Source: Lateolabrax maculatus (taxonomy: Eukaryota > Chordata > Actinopteri > Acropomatiformes > Lateolabracidae). From it: a stretch of DNA of 64,000 bases. This document shows, in pieces, positions 63,744-64,000 of the stretch; positions within the stretch are counted from its first letter, which is position 1; the number at the start of each line of letters is the position of its first letter. The notes under the pieces were generated by a model, which had not been told where the DNA came from, searched no databases, and saw only the letters and a list, made by a program, of their open reading frames with translations. The translations under genes and the position numbers were made by a program. The stretch is taken from contig CM062214.1 in assembly GCA_031216445.1 (NCBI GenBank), positions 5,790,001 to 5,854,000 of the forward strand. The letters are read 5' to 3'.

Positions 63744-64000
63744 AAGTAGTAGTGTATTTTTAAGCAAAAGTAAAGGTTCAATGGACGTAAAAGTTATCAC
63801 CCAAAATATCAGATGTAAACAACCATTAGATTTTGCAGCACTTCCTCTTGGGTCAACTTTGCCATTTACACCTAGAAATGTGTTAAAGCACAAAATAAAC
63901 ATTAATATATACATTATATGATCAGTATTTGTACAGTGGTTATTTTGGTGCCTATGAAACTTTCTTTTTTTTTGCAGGTATCCCCTATGCCTGAGCAAAA
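48869..64000 (+). CDS. ccdc73: ccdc73: coiled-coil domain-containing protein 73 (3' end beyond window)
   Basis: Coding exons: 48869-48913, 49359-49487, 52202-52273, 52456-52527, 52619-52654, 52832-52906, 55170-55208, 56352-56487, 58076-58155, 58460-58582, 58741-58800, 59083-59187, 60604-60714, 60902-61042, 61504-61723, 61940-63549, and 63978 onward, truncated by the window. The frame is closed throughout, giving about 1,025 codons in the window. Residues 30-410 are an almost continuous coiled coil matching CCDC73 (LEFKTHLLEAVEELHIRR, TRFEEQISKLVLEKQELEWE, ELKDKEINNLKEELKSLQ, AHEKLEQN). The remainder, mainly the 1.6-kb exon, is acidic, Ser/Thr-rich and likely disordered. The start ATG at 48869 opens MDLSADSGTLHIRTT, comparable to the human MDNDF start. 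The protein is little characterised, with testis-biased expression in mammals. Human CCDC73 also lies near DEPDC7 and in divergent orientation. Confidence 0.92.
52907..55169 (+). other. ccdc73 intron 52907-55169
   Basis: AT-rich intron with a TTTC-rich patch (about 52,980-53,022), a T-run (54,265-54,284) and a TA dinucleotide run (about 54,593-54,606). No exon-like pattern was found. Confidence 0.6.
55755..56150. mobile_element. palindromic interspersed repeat, copy C
   Basis: The left arm (agcttagcttgacag, gactccgtccaaag) is the reverse complement of the right-arm text (gttacctttggacggagccg). The middle contains actatttcttggccgggag and cttcctggag. The right end ttcccaaaatgttgaactat parallels copy B (acccaaagtgttgcactact). 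It lies in a ccdc73 intron. Confidence 0.7.
61940..63549 (+). other. ccdc73: ccdc73 large exon (acidic disordered tail)
   Basis: The acceptor ctctttcag is at 61939, phase 1 is completed by GG, and the donor CAG|GTATTA is at 63549. It encodes about 536 residues dominated by Glu, Asp, Ser, Thr, Gln and Lys, with no Trp-rich or globular core and no recognised catalytic motif. An Asp-rich DEDDDGDS cluster is near 63,140. The last residues (RSSFDWGRKTLSSRSKSDVS) are the only less acidic, possibly conserved patch. A disordered tail is inferred from composition. Confidence 0.88.
63585..63620. repeat. perfect 16-bp inverted repeat (hairpin)
   Basis: gtttatattggttatg (63585-63600) and its exact reverse complement (63605-63620) are separated by ATAA. 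It lies 36 nt after the donor of the large ccdc73 exon. Confidence 0.9.
63697..63752. repeat. (GTT)n/(GTA)n triplet repeat
   Basis: About four GTT units followed by about 13 AGT units with one AGA interruption, in the last visible ccdc73 intron. Confidence 0.9.

Overview
This window is nuclear DNA of a vertebrate, most likely a percomorph-type teleost fish. The evidence is compact GT-AG introns, abundant CA/GT microsatellites, a palindromic repeat family of a type common in fish, and four multi-exon genes whose spliced products I recognise as vertebrate proteins. There are no operons, CRISPR arrays, prophages or rRNA/tRNA genes that I can support. Almost every long open frame outside the exons below is a shadow or low-complexity frame.

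Layout. (1) 1-1,990: intergenic, with two stretches that look like conserved non-coding elements. (2) 1,990-29,600, minus strand: hipk3, a homeodomain-interacting protein kinase. It has 17 coding exons (1,371 codons, frame closed throughout), a long 3' UTR, a 1-kb exon holding the start codon, and a leader exon in a GC-rich promoter next to a 147-bp purine tract. (3) 29,900-33,400: intergenic, with a Tc1-like MITE and another repeat copy. (4) 33,418-about 39,000, minus strand: tcp11l1, 9 coding exons, 503 codons. (5) 39,822-46,647, minus strand: depdc7 (DEP-domain protein), 12 coding exons, about 590 codons. (6) 46,870 to the window end, plus strand: ccdc73, a coiled-coil protein. It has 16 complete coding exons, and a 17th begins at 63,978 and runs off the window. 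depdc7 and ccdc73 diverge from a shared GC-rich promoter.

The order hipk3 - tcp11l1 - depdc7 - ccdc73 and all four orientations match human 11p13, but CSTF3 (between HIPK3 and TCP11L1) and PRRG4/QSER1 (between DEPDC7 and CCDC73) are missing. That is most easily explained by gene loss or partition after the teleost genome duplication. The four genes are syntenic neighbours and do not form a functional pathway. hipk3 encodes a nuclear Ser/Thr/Tyr kinase. tcp11l1, depdc7 and ccdc73 are poorly characterised.

Exon boundaries were read by eye from splice consensus, reading-frame closure and remembered similarity to the human proteins. I saw no strong evidence of an undescribed biological system. 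The better leads are regulatory: alternative splice choices, a strong upstream ORF, CTCF-like sites, CNE-like elements and a CA repeat beside a kinase-exon donor.
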